Assembly: GCF_900327775.1 (NCBI RefSeq)
Contig: NZ_OUMZ01000003.1
Span: 62,001 to 126,000, forward strand
DNA: 64,000 nt
Direction: 5' to 3'
Source: Roseovarius sp. EL26
GTDB lineage: Bacteria > Pseudomonadota > Alphaproteobacteria > Rhodobacterales > Rhodobacteraceae
Part shown: one piece after another, positions 8,424 to 16,444 of the stretch
Position numbering within the stretch: position 1 is the stretch's first letter
Layout: each line of letters begins with the position of its first letter
Position numbers and translations under genes: made by a program
The notes under the pieces: generated by a model
Databases searched by the model: none
The model's input: only the letters and a program-made list of their open reading frames with translations
Told to the model about the DNA's origin: nothing

Positions 8424-9389
8424 TCATTTTATCCACGGCAAGGCGTCAAGGTCGACATTCCCGCCAGTGATGATGAGACCGACGCGTTTACCTGCGAACC
8501 GGTCTTTATGTTTGAGAATACTGGCGAATGGCACAGCCGAGCTGGGCTCCATGACCACCCGCAGATGTTTCCAGATCAACTTCATCGCGTTGATGATTTC
8601 ATCCTCAGAAACGGTCAGAATGTCGGTCACATGATTGGAAACGAAATGCCAGGTCAGATCCTTGAGCGGCACCAGCAAGCCATCGGCGATGGTTTTGGGC
8701 GCATCATCGGCGATGATATGCCCGGCCTTGAAGCTGCGATAGGCATCGTCAGCCTGTTCCGGTTCTGCCGCGATAACTTGCGTTTCCGGGGCTAGGTTCG
8801 ACAATGTCAGGCAGGTGCCCGAAATCATTCCACCACCACCGATTGGCGCTACAACTGCATCAAGACCGTCGGTCTGTTCAATGAATTCCCTCGCGCAGGT
8901 GCCTTGTCCGGCGATCACACGGTGATCATTGTAGGGGTGGATGAAATCACCACCCGTTGCAGCCTGTACCTTGGCAAAAGTTTCCTCACGCGAAGACGTT
9001 GATGGCTCACATTCGGTGATCTGACCACCATAACGGCGCACAGTGTCTTTTTTGGCCTGTGGCGCAGTGTGCGGCATGACCACGTTACACGGGATTCCGC
9101 GCCGCATGGCCGCGTAAGACAGGCACGACGCATGATTGCCCGACGAATGCGTCGCTACACCCTTGGCGGCTTGGTCTTCATTCAGACCAAAGACCGCGTT
9201 AGAGGCACCGCGCACTTTGAATGCACCGGGTTCCTGAAAGTTCTCACATTTGAAGAACAGCTCAGCGCCGACCAGTTCATTGAGGAAATCCGATGTCCGC
9301 ACCGGGGTGCGCCGGATATGTGGCGCAATCCGTTCATGCGCCGCCAGCATGTCCTCATAAGTGGGGATATACATCGTGTGATCTTTCAT
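8424..9389 (-). CDS. bhcB: Beta-hydroxyaspartate dehydratase BhcB
   Basis: A 321-residue fold-type II PLP enzyme related to threonine/serine dehydratases that eliminates water from beta-hydroxyaspartate to give iminosuccinate. GAFKVRGASNAV carries the PLP lysine (K58), THSSGNHASC the substrate loop, and GGGGMISG the phosphate-binding glycine loop. The start codon overlaps the bhcA stop codon (TGATG), showing tight translational coupling; an internal ATG six codons later is a possible alternative. On sequence alone it could be called a threonine dehydratase or serine racemase; position between bhcA and bhcC makes the cycle enzyme much more likely. Confidence 0.9.
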   Translation of the reverse strand: MKDHTMYIPTYEDMLAAHERIAPHIRRTPVRTSDFLNELVGAELFFKCENFQEPGAFKVRGASNAVFGLNEDQAAKGVATHSSGNHASCLSYAAMRRGIPCNVVMPHTAPQAKKDTVRRYGGQITECEPSTSSREETFAKVQAATGGDFIHPYNDHRVIAGQGTCAREFIEQTDGLDAVVAPIGGGGMISGTCLTLSNLAPETQVIAAEPEQADDAYRSFKAGHIIADDAPKTIADGLLVPLKDLTWHFVSNHVTDILTVSEDEIINAMKLIWKHLRVVMEPSSAVPFASILKHKDRFAGKRVGLIITGGNVDLDALPWIK

Positions 9390-10579
9390 CACGCTGCTGC
9401 CTTGAGGGCCGCTGCTGGATTGGCACGGTAATATTCCTGAGCCGCAGCCACACCGGACCCCAGCGTGATATCAAGGCCCAGATCAGCCATGCACATTTCA
9501 GCCGCTGCAATACCGCTAAGTGTCATCACATCTGTCAGGCTGCCAAGGTGGCCGATACGGAACACTTTTCCGGCAACCTCGCCTAGACCGACGCCAAAGG
9601 CGACGCCATAGGTGTTGGCAGCATGGGTCACGATATCGGTGGCGTTGAACCCTTCCGGCGTACGGATGGCACTAACCGTGTCTGAATAAACCTCTGGGCT
9701 TGCAGCACAAAGTTCCAGCCCCCAAGCGTTAATAGCTTGGCGTACGCCAGTCGCAATGCGTGTGTGACGGGCAAAGACGTTTTCCAACCCTTCATTGAGC
9801 AGCATGGTGCAGGCCTCATTCAGGCCATTCATCAGGCCCACTGAAGGTGTGTAAGGATATGCGTTGGCAGCATAGCCTTTGGCCATGTCGTGCACGTCAT
9901 AGAACGTACGCGGAAGAGTACCGGATTTTGTGGCTTCCATTGCTTTATCGCTAAAGCCAACAATGGCCAGACCTGCGGGCAGCATGAAGCCTTTTTGAGA
10001 GCCAGTCACCGCAACATCCACGCCCCATTCGTCAAAACGGAAGTCCATAGAGCCGATCGACGAGACGCCATCTACAAACAACAATGCCGGGTGGCCTGCG
10101 GCATCCAAGGCGCGGCGCACGGCGGCGATGTCAGATTTCACGCCTGTTGCGGTTTCATTGTGTGTGGCCAAAACCGCTTTGATCTCGTGGCTTTTGTCCG
10201 CCGTCAGGATCTCTTCGTAACGATCCGCAGGCAGGCCCTGACCCCATGGGGTTTCAACAATCTGAACGTCCAATTCATGGCGCTGACACATATCGATCCA
10301 ACGATGCGAGAACATGCCATTGCGCGCCGCCAAGATCTTGTCGCCTGCACTCAGGCAATTGGTCAGCGCTGTTTCCCAGCCGCCGGTGCCAGTGGCCGGA
10401 AAGATAAAGATCTCTGCCTTGTCGCTTTTGAGGATCTGGCGAACACCTGCTCGGGCCGGGTGCAGGATCTGACCAAACAACGGCGACCGGTGGTCGATTG
10501 TTGGCATGTCGCAGGCTTTGCGCAGGGCCTCGGGGATATTGGTAGGTCCCGGAATGAATATAGGATTTTGAAAGCTCAT
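9389..10579 (-). CDS. bhcA: L-aspartate:glyoxylate aminotransferase BhcA
   Basis: A 396-residue class V PLP aminotransferase of the serine:glyoxylate/alanine:glyoxylate type. It starts the beta-hydroxyaspartate cycle by converting glyoxylate to glycine with aspartate as the preferred amino donor, producing oxaloacetate as net output. FIPGPTNIPEALR at the N-terminus, PATGTGGWETALTN at about 61-74 and VTGSQKGFMLPAGLA with the PLP lysine K196 are typical. The ATG preceded by AAAGGAG at six bases was chosen over another two codons upstream. It is the promoter-proximal gene of bhcABCD and is divergent from bhcR. Alone it could pass for a serine-glyoxylate aminotransferase. Confidence 0.92.
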   Translation of the reverse strand: MSFQNPIFIPGPTNIPEALRKACDMPTIDHRSPLFGQILHPARAGVRQILKSDKAEIFIFPATGTGGWETALTNCLSAGDKILAARNGMFSHRWIDMCQRHELDVQIVETPWGQGLPADRYEEILTADKSHEIKAVLATHNETATGVKSDIAAVRRALDAAGHPALLFVDGVSSIGSMDFRFDEWGVDVAVTGSQKGFMLPAGLAIVGFSDKAMEATKSGTLPRTFYDVHDMAKGYAANAYPYTPSVGLMNGLNEACTMLLNEGLENVFARHTRIATGVRQAINAWGLELCAASPEVYSDTVSAIRTPEGFNATDIVTHAANTYGVAFGVGLGEVAGKVFRIGHLGSLTDVMTLSGIAAAEMCMADLGLDITLGSGVAAAQEYYRANPAAALKAAA

Positions 10580-10709
10580 GACCATCTCCTTTGGGTGTTA
10601 CCCCATTGCTAAGGCAGTGTTCAGAGTTGTTCTATTTTTTTGAAATCATTTTTCATAAATGAATTATTTAAAAAAAATATTTATTGTCAGCTGGTTACAT
10701 TTTTCATAT

Positions 10710-10728
10710 TGTGAATTGGATTTTCACA
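10710..10728. promoter_or_regulatory. Candidate BhcR operator, inverted repeat
   Basis: TGTGAA-N7-TTCACA is a perfect inverted repeat in the 167-base AT-rich gap between the divergent bhcR and bhcA genes, ending 18 bases before the bhcR ATG. IclR-type regulators bind such palindromes in shared divergent promoters. Assignment to BhcR is inference from position. Confidence 0.5.
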
Positions 10729-10746
10729 TAAAATCGGAGGCTTTAT

Positions 10747-11586
10747 ATGAATTCTCGAGATAATGAGATATCCAGCACCCGAAAGGCTCGTGGTAGGCCG
10801 CGCGGATGGGATGACAAAACCGCGCAAAACACGATTAAATCCCTAGATCGCGCCATGGAGGTCTTAGAGTATCTTAGCGAAACACAGGGCAAAGCGCTTA
10901 GCGCGCTTTCGGCTGAAATGGGGCAGGCTCCTGCTACGGTTTACCGTGTTCTTGTCACGCTTGAAGGTCGAGGGTTAGTCGAGTTTGATGCAGGCGAACA
11001 AATATGGCGTATCGGCCCGCAGGCCTTTGTCATTGGCGCACGGTTCTTGCGACGGACCAGTCTTGTAGACCGCGCCCGCCCTGTGATGCGCAAGCTGATG
11101 GAAGAGACCGGTGAAACTGCCAACCTGGGTATAGAGAAAGAGGGCTTGGTTCTGTTTCTAAGTCAGGTCGAAACCCACGCTACCATACGAGCGTTTTTCC
11201 CACCTGGTACATTATCCCCGATGCACGCGTCGGGCATTGGCAAGGCGCTGTTGGCCGAAATGGATGACGAACGACTAACACGAACGCTGGCCAGTCATAA
11301 CATTCAAGCCTTTACAGATCATACAATTACCGACCTCGCGCAGCTGCGCGAAGACCTTGTGCGTATTCGTTACAGGGGGTTTTCCGTAGACGATGAGGAA
11401 AAGAACCTCGGCATGCGTTGTATCGCTGCGCCGATATTTGATGTGAACGGCGAGGCGGTTGCAGGCATTTCTGTATCCGGTCCGGTTAGCCGGGTTGGTT
11501 CAGGCGATATCGAACGCCTGAGCGCCCCGGTTGTCGAGGCAGCTCAGGTTTTATCATTGGCCATCGGAGGGCGGGTGCCGACCTAG
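10747..11586 (+). CDS. bhcR: IclR family regulator BhcR
   Basis: A 279-residue transcription factor: a winged helix-turn-helix at about residues 30-92 (RAMEVLEYLSETQGKAL, then APATVYRVLVTLEGRGLV), followed by the IclR effector domain from about 105 (VIGARFLRRTSLVDRARP, MHASGIGKALLAEM, GFSVDDEEKNLGMRCIAAPI). In Paracoccus the orthologue controls bhcABCD and responds to glyoxylate. Here it is divergent from bhcA exactly as in that system. GGAGG lies six bases before the ATG. The basic N-terminal tail (RKARGRPRGWDD) contains an AT-hook-like GRPRG. Confidence 0.9.
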   Translation: MNSRDNEISSTRKARGRPRGWDDKTAQNTIKSLDRAMEVLEYLSETQGKALSALSAEMGQAPATVYRVLVTLEGRGLVEFDAGEQIWRIGPQAFVIGARFLRRTSLVDRARPVMRKLMEETGETANLGIEKEGLVLFLSQVETHATIRAFFPPGTLSPMHASGIGKALLAEMDDERLTRTLASHNIQAFTDHTITDLAQLREDLVRIRYRGFSVDDEEKNLGMRCIAAPIFDVNGEAVAGISVSGPVSRVGSGDIERLSAPVVEAAQVLSLAIGGRVPT

Positions 11587-11587
11587 A

Positions 11588-12403
11588 TCATAAAGGCATG
11601 TGACGGTTCACGTCTTTATACAGCAGATAGCGGAACTTGCCCGGACCACCGGCATAACAGGCCTGTGGGCAGAACGCGCGCAGCCACATGTAGTCACCGG
11701 CTTCGACCTCGACCCAGTCATTGTTCAACCGGTAGGCGGCTTTGCCCTCAAGCACATAAAGACCATGCTCCATCACATGGGTTTCCAAAAACGGGATGAC
11801 ACCACCGGGTTCAAAGGTAACGATGGTCACATGCATATCGTGGCGCAGATCGGTCGGATCAACAAACCGCGTCGTGGCCCACCGGCCTTCGGTATCTGGC
11901 ATCACCGTGGGCGCGATGTCTTTCTCATTGGCAATGATCACCTCAGGATGGTCCAGACCTGGCACCTCTTCATAGGCTTTGCGGATCCAATGAAACCGTA
12001 GCATATCTTCAGAAGTGTTATGCAAGGTCCACTCTGACGAGGGTGGCAAAAACGCATACCCGCCTTCAGTTAGCTCATGTGTGGCGCCGTTGACGGTCAG
12101 GCTTGCCGTGCCTTCGACAATAAACAAGACACCCTCTGCATCCGGGTCACCCTCGGGTTGGTCCGATCCACCCCCGGGCGCGACTTCCATGATGTATTGC
12201 GAAAAAGTTTCTGCAAAACCACTCAGAGGGCGTGCCAGAACCCAAAGCCGTGTCTTGTCCCAAAATGGCAGGTAGCTCGTCACGATGTCACGCATCGTAC
12301 CTTTGGGAATGACGGCATAGGCTTCAGTGAAAATCGCGCGATCAGTCAGCAGTTGATCTTGACCGGGGTGCCCGCCTTTTGGGGCATAATATTTCGCTGA
12401 CAT
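11588..12403 (-). CDS. allE: (S)-ureidoglycine aminohydrolase
   Basis: A 271-residue bicupin that releases ammonia from S-ureidoglycine to give S-ureidoglycolate, the substrate of AllA. The C-terminal cupin carries E207, H209, H213 and Q247 (ETHVMEH, then CPQACY), whose spacing equals that of the Mn-binding Glu-His-His-Gln set of plant ureidoglycine aminohydrolase. The N-terminal cupin is present but lacks such a set, as is usual. The ATG follows AGGAAA. It converges with bhcR (one base apart) and lies upstream of guaD on the same strand but with a 140-base gap, so it probably has its own promoter. Its presence implies that allantoate is processed by an AllC-type amidohydrolase, whose gene is not in the window. 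Confidence 0.95.
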   Translation of the reverse strand: MSAKYYAPKGGHPGQDQLLTDRAIFTEAYAVIPKGTMRDIVTSYLPFWDKTRLWVLARPLSGFAETFSQYIMEVAPGGGSDQPEGDPDAEGVLFIVEGTASLTVNGATHELTEGGYAFLPPSSEWTLHNTSEDMLRFHWIRKAYEEVPGLDHPEVIIANEKDIAPTVMPDTEGRWATTRFVDPTDLRHDMHVTIVTFEPGGVIPFLETHVMEHGLYVLEGKAAYRLNNDWVEVEAGDYMWLRAFCPQACYAGGPGKFRYLLYKDVNRHMPL

Positions 12404-12546
12404 CTGATTTCCTATCTATACGCTAATTACTCCGATAATGAGCCGTACCGTAGCGAGATGCCACCCCCTCTCTTGCCATCAACACCCTTCATAAATTTTT
12501 GAGAATGCAGGCCCCTAGAGGGTGGGTCATGATTTGATACATTGGC

Positions 12547-13851
12547 TTATGCCGCGGCTTTTCTTTTGCTGGCCACACCACTTACGTAAACTTCTTCCAC
12601 AGCACGATCATCGCCCATGATCTGCAGGATGAACAGCTCTTCTGACAGGCTTTGCGCCCGCTCCATCCGCAGGGCCATCGCCTCGGTGCTGTGTGAGTTC
12701 AGAACGACAATATCGGCCTCGGTTCCAGCATCCAGCGTTCCGATCTTGTCTTCCAGCCCGAGAACACAGGCGTTACCGCGCGTTGCCCAATGGAAGGCCT
12801 GCAACGGATGCAGTGATTGGCCTTGAAGCTGCAGAACTTTGTAGCCCTCATTCAGGGTCTGAAGCATGGAATAACTGGTACCTGCGCCGACATCGGTGGC
12901 GATTCCGTTGGTGATGCCGCGATCACGCAGCCCGGTATCATCAAACAGCCCGCTGCCTAGAAAGAAGTTTGACGTTGGGCAAAACACCGGATGCGCGCCG
13001 GTTTCCGCAAGCGCATCAATTTCGCGCGCTTCAAGGTGGATTGAATGACCCAACAATGTTTTACCGCTGAGCAGCCCGTAAGATTGATAGACATCCAGAT
13101 AGTCTCGCGCCTCTGGGTACAGCTCTTTGGTAAAAGCAATCTCGTCTTTGTTCTCAGACAGGTGGGTTTGGATATGACACTCGGGGTGTTCTGCCGCCAA
13201 CGCCTGTGCCATTTCCATCTGTTCCGGGGTTGAAGTGATAGCAAAGCGGGGTGTGATAACATAGCCAACACGCCCTTTGCCATGCCAGCCCGCGATCAAC
13301 GCTTTGGTATCATCGTACCCCGACTGCGGCGTATCGCGCAGACCATCTGGTGCATTGCGGTCCATCAGGACCTTACCGCCCAGCATCCGCATGTTGCGAC
13401 TGGCTGCTTCGGTAAAGAATGCATCGACCGATGATTTATGAACTGAACAATAGGCCACTGCCGATGTTGTCCCATTGGCGATCAGCTGATCATGAAACTT
13501 GGTCGCCATCGCCGCGCAATGATCAGGATCGGCAAACCGGGTTTCTTCGGGAAAGGTGTAGTTGTTGAGCCAGTCCAGTAATTGCGAACCCCACGAGGCA
13601 ATCACCTGAACTTGGGGGAAATGGATATGTGTGTCGATGAAACCCGCCATCATCAGATGGGGCCGGTGATCTGTGACTGCAGCATTCGGAGTATTCGCGA
13701 TTACATCGCTGAACGTGCCTGTCTTTTGGATCACGCCATCGCGGATCAAAACAGCGCCATCTTCCAAATAGGTATAGGCGTCGCCATCATCCCCATTCAT
13801 AGGCTCACGGTGAAAGGTCAGCAGTCGGCTACGCAATAGTGTCTCGGTCAT
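12547..13851 (-). CDS. guaD: Guanine deaminase
   Basis: A 434-residue zinc amidohydrolase converting guanine to xanthine, the substrate of the xanthine dehydrogenase encoded upstream on the same strand. The metal ligands are visible: MAGFIDTHIHFPQVQ (HxH, about residue 75), QTHLSENKDEI, LLGHSIHL and TDVGAGTSYSML with the Asp. The stretch SQLLDWLNNYTFPEE is characteristic of guanine deaminases rather than other amidohydrolases. The C-terminus returns to the small beta-sandwich (GTLDAGTEADIVVL). It is the last gene of the xdhABC-permease-guaD cluster, separated from the permease by a strong hairpin. Confidence 0.94.
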   Translation of the reverse strand: MTETLLRSRLLTFHREPMNGDDGDAYTYLEDGAVLIRDGVIQKTGTFSDVIANTPNAAVTDHRPHLMMAGFIDTHIHFPQVQVIASWGSQLLDWLNNYTFPEETRFADPDHCAAMATKFHDQLIANGTTSAVAYCSVHKSSVDAFFTEAASRNMRMLGGKVLMDRNAPDGLRDTPQSGYDDTKALIAGWHGKGRVGYVITPRFAITSTPEQMEMAQALAAEHPECHIQTHLSENKDEIAFTKELYPEARDYLDVYQSYGLLSGKTLLGHSIHLEAREIDALAETGAHPVFCPTSNFFLGSGLFDDTGLRDRGITNGIATDVGAGTSYSMLQTLNEGYKVLQLQGQSLHPLQAFHWATRGNACVLGLEDKIGTLDAGTEADIVVLNSHSTEAMALRMERAQSLSEELFILQIMGDDRAVEEVYVSGVASKRKAAA

Positions 13852-13877
13852 GGTCTCTTTGTCCGTACGAAGTGTTT

Positions 13878-13899
13878 GGGGCGGCGTATTCGCCGCCCC
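13878..13899. other. Very strong intercistronic hairpin upstream of guaD
   Basis: GGGGCGGCG pairs perfectly with CGCCGCCCC around TATT. On the transcript strand it is followed by CAAACACTT with no T tract, so it is more likely an mRNA end-protection or processing element, or a partial terminator, separating permease and guaD expression. Confidence 0.6.
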
Positions 13900-13917
13900 T
13901 TGTATTAGTGTGGATGA

Positions 13918-15516
13918 TCAGGCTTGCTGGCCTGGCAGGTCATCCATCATATCCGGTTCATCTGGAACGATGATGCGGTTTTCCAGATCCTCTTTCGGGG
14001 CAATCAGCGGATATAGATACAAGAACGCACCGATAATCAGATAGCCGCCGGTGATACCGTCAAACTGCGGGGCCTGCATTGTATATGAATGGATGATCCC
14101 AATCGAAGACATCACAGACGCAGCAATCGCGAAACCACCCGCCATGCGGAACCGTCCATCAATCACGTCGGCAACAATCGCACCCCAGATTAGACCGGTG
14201 ACAATCGCACCTTGGCTCAATGCTAGGTGGCCCTCAAAATGTGCGCCTTCCATCAGTAGGGCAGCGGTCAGACCTTCATCGCCAAGCGATGGCAGACCTT
14301 CAACGCCCGCACTGCGCAGCGCGTTCATCAGTGATCCCCATTTGACCATCAAGAAGGCCGAGATATGCGGCAGTACAGCAAAGGACACGGCAGCCATATG
14401 CATCGGCTTCACTGCCCAGGCGGTGTTGGTGATCAGGCTGACGGCAACAAAAACCAGTACCGGCGCAGCAGCGGCAATTGGGATCAGACCCGCAAGGAAG
14501 GACAAGAAGCCCAGAAAGGCAGCGGCGGCAATAACAACGGCAACACCAATGGTATAGCCCGCATGTGCACCCATACGCTTGTAAGCCGGGTGGCCAATGT
14601 ACACGGTTGTTGGGAAAGGTGAACCAAACAGCGCACCAATCATTGTGCCAGTACCATCGGTGATCTGACACAGACCTACGGGGTATTCGTCACCTGCGGC
14701 CTCAGCTGATTCCACGTTGTTCATGGTTTCGATGAAGTTGTAGATTTGCACTGGGATCAGAACCAAAAACAGCTCTGGGTTGGCAAACAAATACTGAATA
14801 CCGGCAATCATGTCGCCAAAGTAAGGGACTGGTGGGTAGAACCCGATGCCGCTGACGTCAAACTTGGACTCGCCCAGAATGATCGCGATCACAGTACCGG
14901 CCCCGATTGCAACCAGACCTGCAGGGATGTTGCCCGGCAACCGGAAACGCCCGATCAGGCCCCACAGAATAAACAGCAGAGAGGTAAAGCCGATGATTGG
15001 GTTTTCAAAAATCTCGGCTAATGGAACGGAGCCGATGAAAACCAACGCGATACCGCAAAGTGTACCCAACATGCCCGCACGCGGGGTGATGCGCTTCAGG
15101 AATGGGCCGACGATGGCACCAAGGGCCGCAACGATGCCACCCATGAAGCCCGCGCCAATACCGACCTGCCATGCCAGCAGCGGATCTTGTGTTGCCCAGT
15201 AGATCGGTCCAATCACGCCAAACAGATAGACAAACATCACTGGGGTCGAAATGCCATACGGCAATGCAGTGACGTCTTTGCCTTGTTTATTGGCAGCCCA
15301 TTTTGCCAGATAGGTGTAAACCACCACACCCGCCAGAATGGCGATGGCCGCGCCCGGAACGATCCGGCCATAGACGATCTCAGCGGGCATTTGGAACACA
15401 AATTGGCAGACCCCGGACAGGATCAACAGGTTGACAAGGTTGTCAGTGAACAGCGCCCAAAAGGCGTTAAAGTCACTGCGCGCAAATAATTTGTAGTTGT
15501 AGGTCCCACTGGTCAT
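13918..15516 (-). CDS. NCS2-like purine permease (xanthine/uracil/vitamin C permease family)
   Basis: A 532-residue polytopic membrane protein with about 12-14 hydrophobic segments. It begins with an uncharged-helix block DNLVNLLILSGVCQFVF and a conserved KDVTALPYGIS loop, as in the AzgA/NCS2-related permease group found beside purine-degradation genes. It differs clearly from the other permease in this window: it lacks the canonical QNxG signature and has ALFGSPFPTTVYIGHPAYKR in the equivalent half. Likely substrates are hypoxanthine, guanine or xanthine. The ATG preceded by GGAGG at eight bases (start MTSGTYNYK) is preferred over an upstream GTG in the same frame that overlaps this ribosome site. 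It lies between xdhC and guaD. Confidence 0.78.
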   Translation of the reverse strand: MTSGTYNYKLFARSDFNAFWALFTDNLVNLLILSGVCQFVFQMPAEIVYGRIVPGAAIAILAGVVVYTYLAKWAANKQGKDVTALPYGISTPVMFVYLFGVIGPIYWATQDPLLAWQVGIGAGFMGGIVAALGAIVGPFLKRITPRAGMLGTLCGIALVFIGSVPLAEIFENPIIGFTSLLFILWGLIGRFRLPGNIPAGLVAIGAGTVIAIILGESKFDVSGIGFYPPVPYFGDMIAGIQYLFANPELFLVLIPVQIYNFIETMNNVESAEAAGDEYPVGLCQITDGTGTMIGALFGSPFPTTVYIGHPAYKRMGAHAGYTIGVAVVIAAAAFLGFLSFLAGLIPIAAAAPVLVFVAVSLITNTAWAVKPMHMAAVSFAVLPHISAFLMVKWGSLMNALRSAGVEGLPSLGDEGLTAALLMEGAHFEGHLALSQGAIVTGLIWGAIVADVIDGRFRMAGGFAIAASVMSSIGIIHSYTMQAPQFDGITGGYLIIGAFLYLYPLIAPKEDLENRIIVPDEPDMMDDLPGQQA

Positions 15517-15559
15517 GGGGATGTCCTCCACTGTTAGGTTGAATTCCGTTCTGACCCTG

Positions 15560-16441
15560 TCAGAGTGAAATTCCTTTTCTGTTGGTTAGATGACCCGCAG
15601 CACGTTCTTTGCGTGCTTTTTTCGGGAGTGATGTTGCCGCGTCAGAGGTCAGTTCAGCCATGACCTCGGCCACCACAAAGGCGGCAATGACGCTGGGTTG
15701 TTTGTTTTGACTGCCCTGCGCGCCGATCGGGCAGGTCAGTTGATCGATTGTCATGCCATCGCAATGTTCATGCGCCCAATTGCGAAACTTGATCCGTTTT
15801 GTGGCCGATCCGATCAGACCAACGTAAGCCGCATCACCGCAGCCCAGCGCTGTTGAGGCAAGTAAGAAGTCAAGACCGTGATCATGCGTCAGCACAATGA
15901 ATGCGCTGCCTTCGGGGGCCGACATAATGTCGACTTCTGGCAGGGCACTAACCCGGGTTTCGACATCAGCGGTGCACAGAGCGATTTCTTCGGGGCGGGT
16001 ATCGATCAATACACATTGCACCGGCAGATGTTGGAACTGATTGGCAAGTGCCCGTCCAACGTGCCCCGCGCCCATCACATAGACATGCGGGCGTTCAATG
16101 TCATTTTGATCGGCTTTTGCGACCGCATCGCGTTTGTCCGAAGTGCGCATCCGGTGCAGCGACAATTCAACTCGTCCACCGCAGCATTGTCCGATCTCGG
16201 GGCCAAGCGGTACATCCATATCCTTATTCAACACTCCGGTGCTTAGCATTTCCCGGGCTTGTTCAATGACAAGGTATTCCAGCTGCCCGCCTCCAATCGT
16301 GCCCCAAAGCGCACGCGTGGTGACAAACATCTCTGTACCTTCATTGCGCGGTGAGGAGCCCCGCACACGGGTCAGGCGGATGTGAATAACCGGTGTTTGA
16401 TCGCGTAGGAAATCTGCCAGCATGGTTGCCGTGTCCGACAT
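15560..16441 (-). CDS. xdhC: Xanthine dehydrogenase accessory protein XdhC
   Basis: A 293-residue cytosolic chaperone that binds molybdopterin cofactor, promotes its sulfuration and delivers it to XdhB. It has the two expected domains: XdhC/CoxI at the N-terminus (RVRGSSPRNEGTEMFV, then GGQLEY) and a Rossmann-type C-terminal domain with YVMGAGHVGRALANQF at about residues 130-145 and a later GLIGSATKR. The ATG lies three bases after the xdhB stop codon, and the ribosome site GGAGGG falls within the xdhB end, indicating coupled translation. The basic C-terminal tail (about 270-290) is not conserved in the family as far as I can tell. Confidence 0.93.
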   Translation of the reverse strand: MSDTATMLADFLRDQTPVIHIRLTRVRGSSPRNEGTEMFVTTRALWGTIGGGQLEYLVIEQAREMLSTGVLNKDMDVPLGPEIGQCCGGRVELSLHRMRTSDKRDAVAKADQNDIERPHVYVMGAGHVGRALANQFQHLPVQCVLIDTRPEEIALCTADVETRVSALPEVDIMSAPEGSAFIVLTHDHGLDFLLASTALGCGDAAYVGLIGSATKRIKFRNWAHEHCDGMTIDQLTCPIGAQGSQNKQPSVIAAFVVAEVMAELTSDAATSLPKKARKERAAGHLTNRKGISL

Positions 16442-16444
16442 GGC

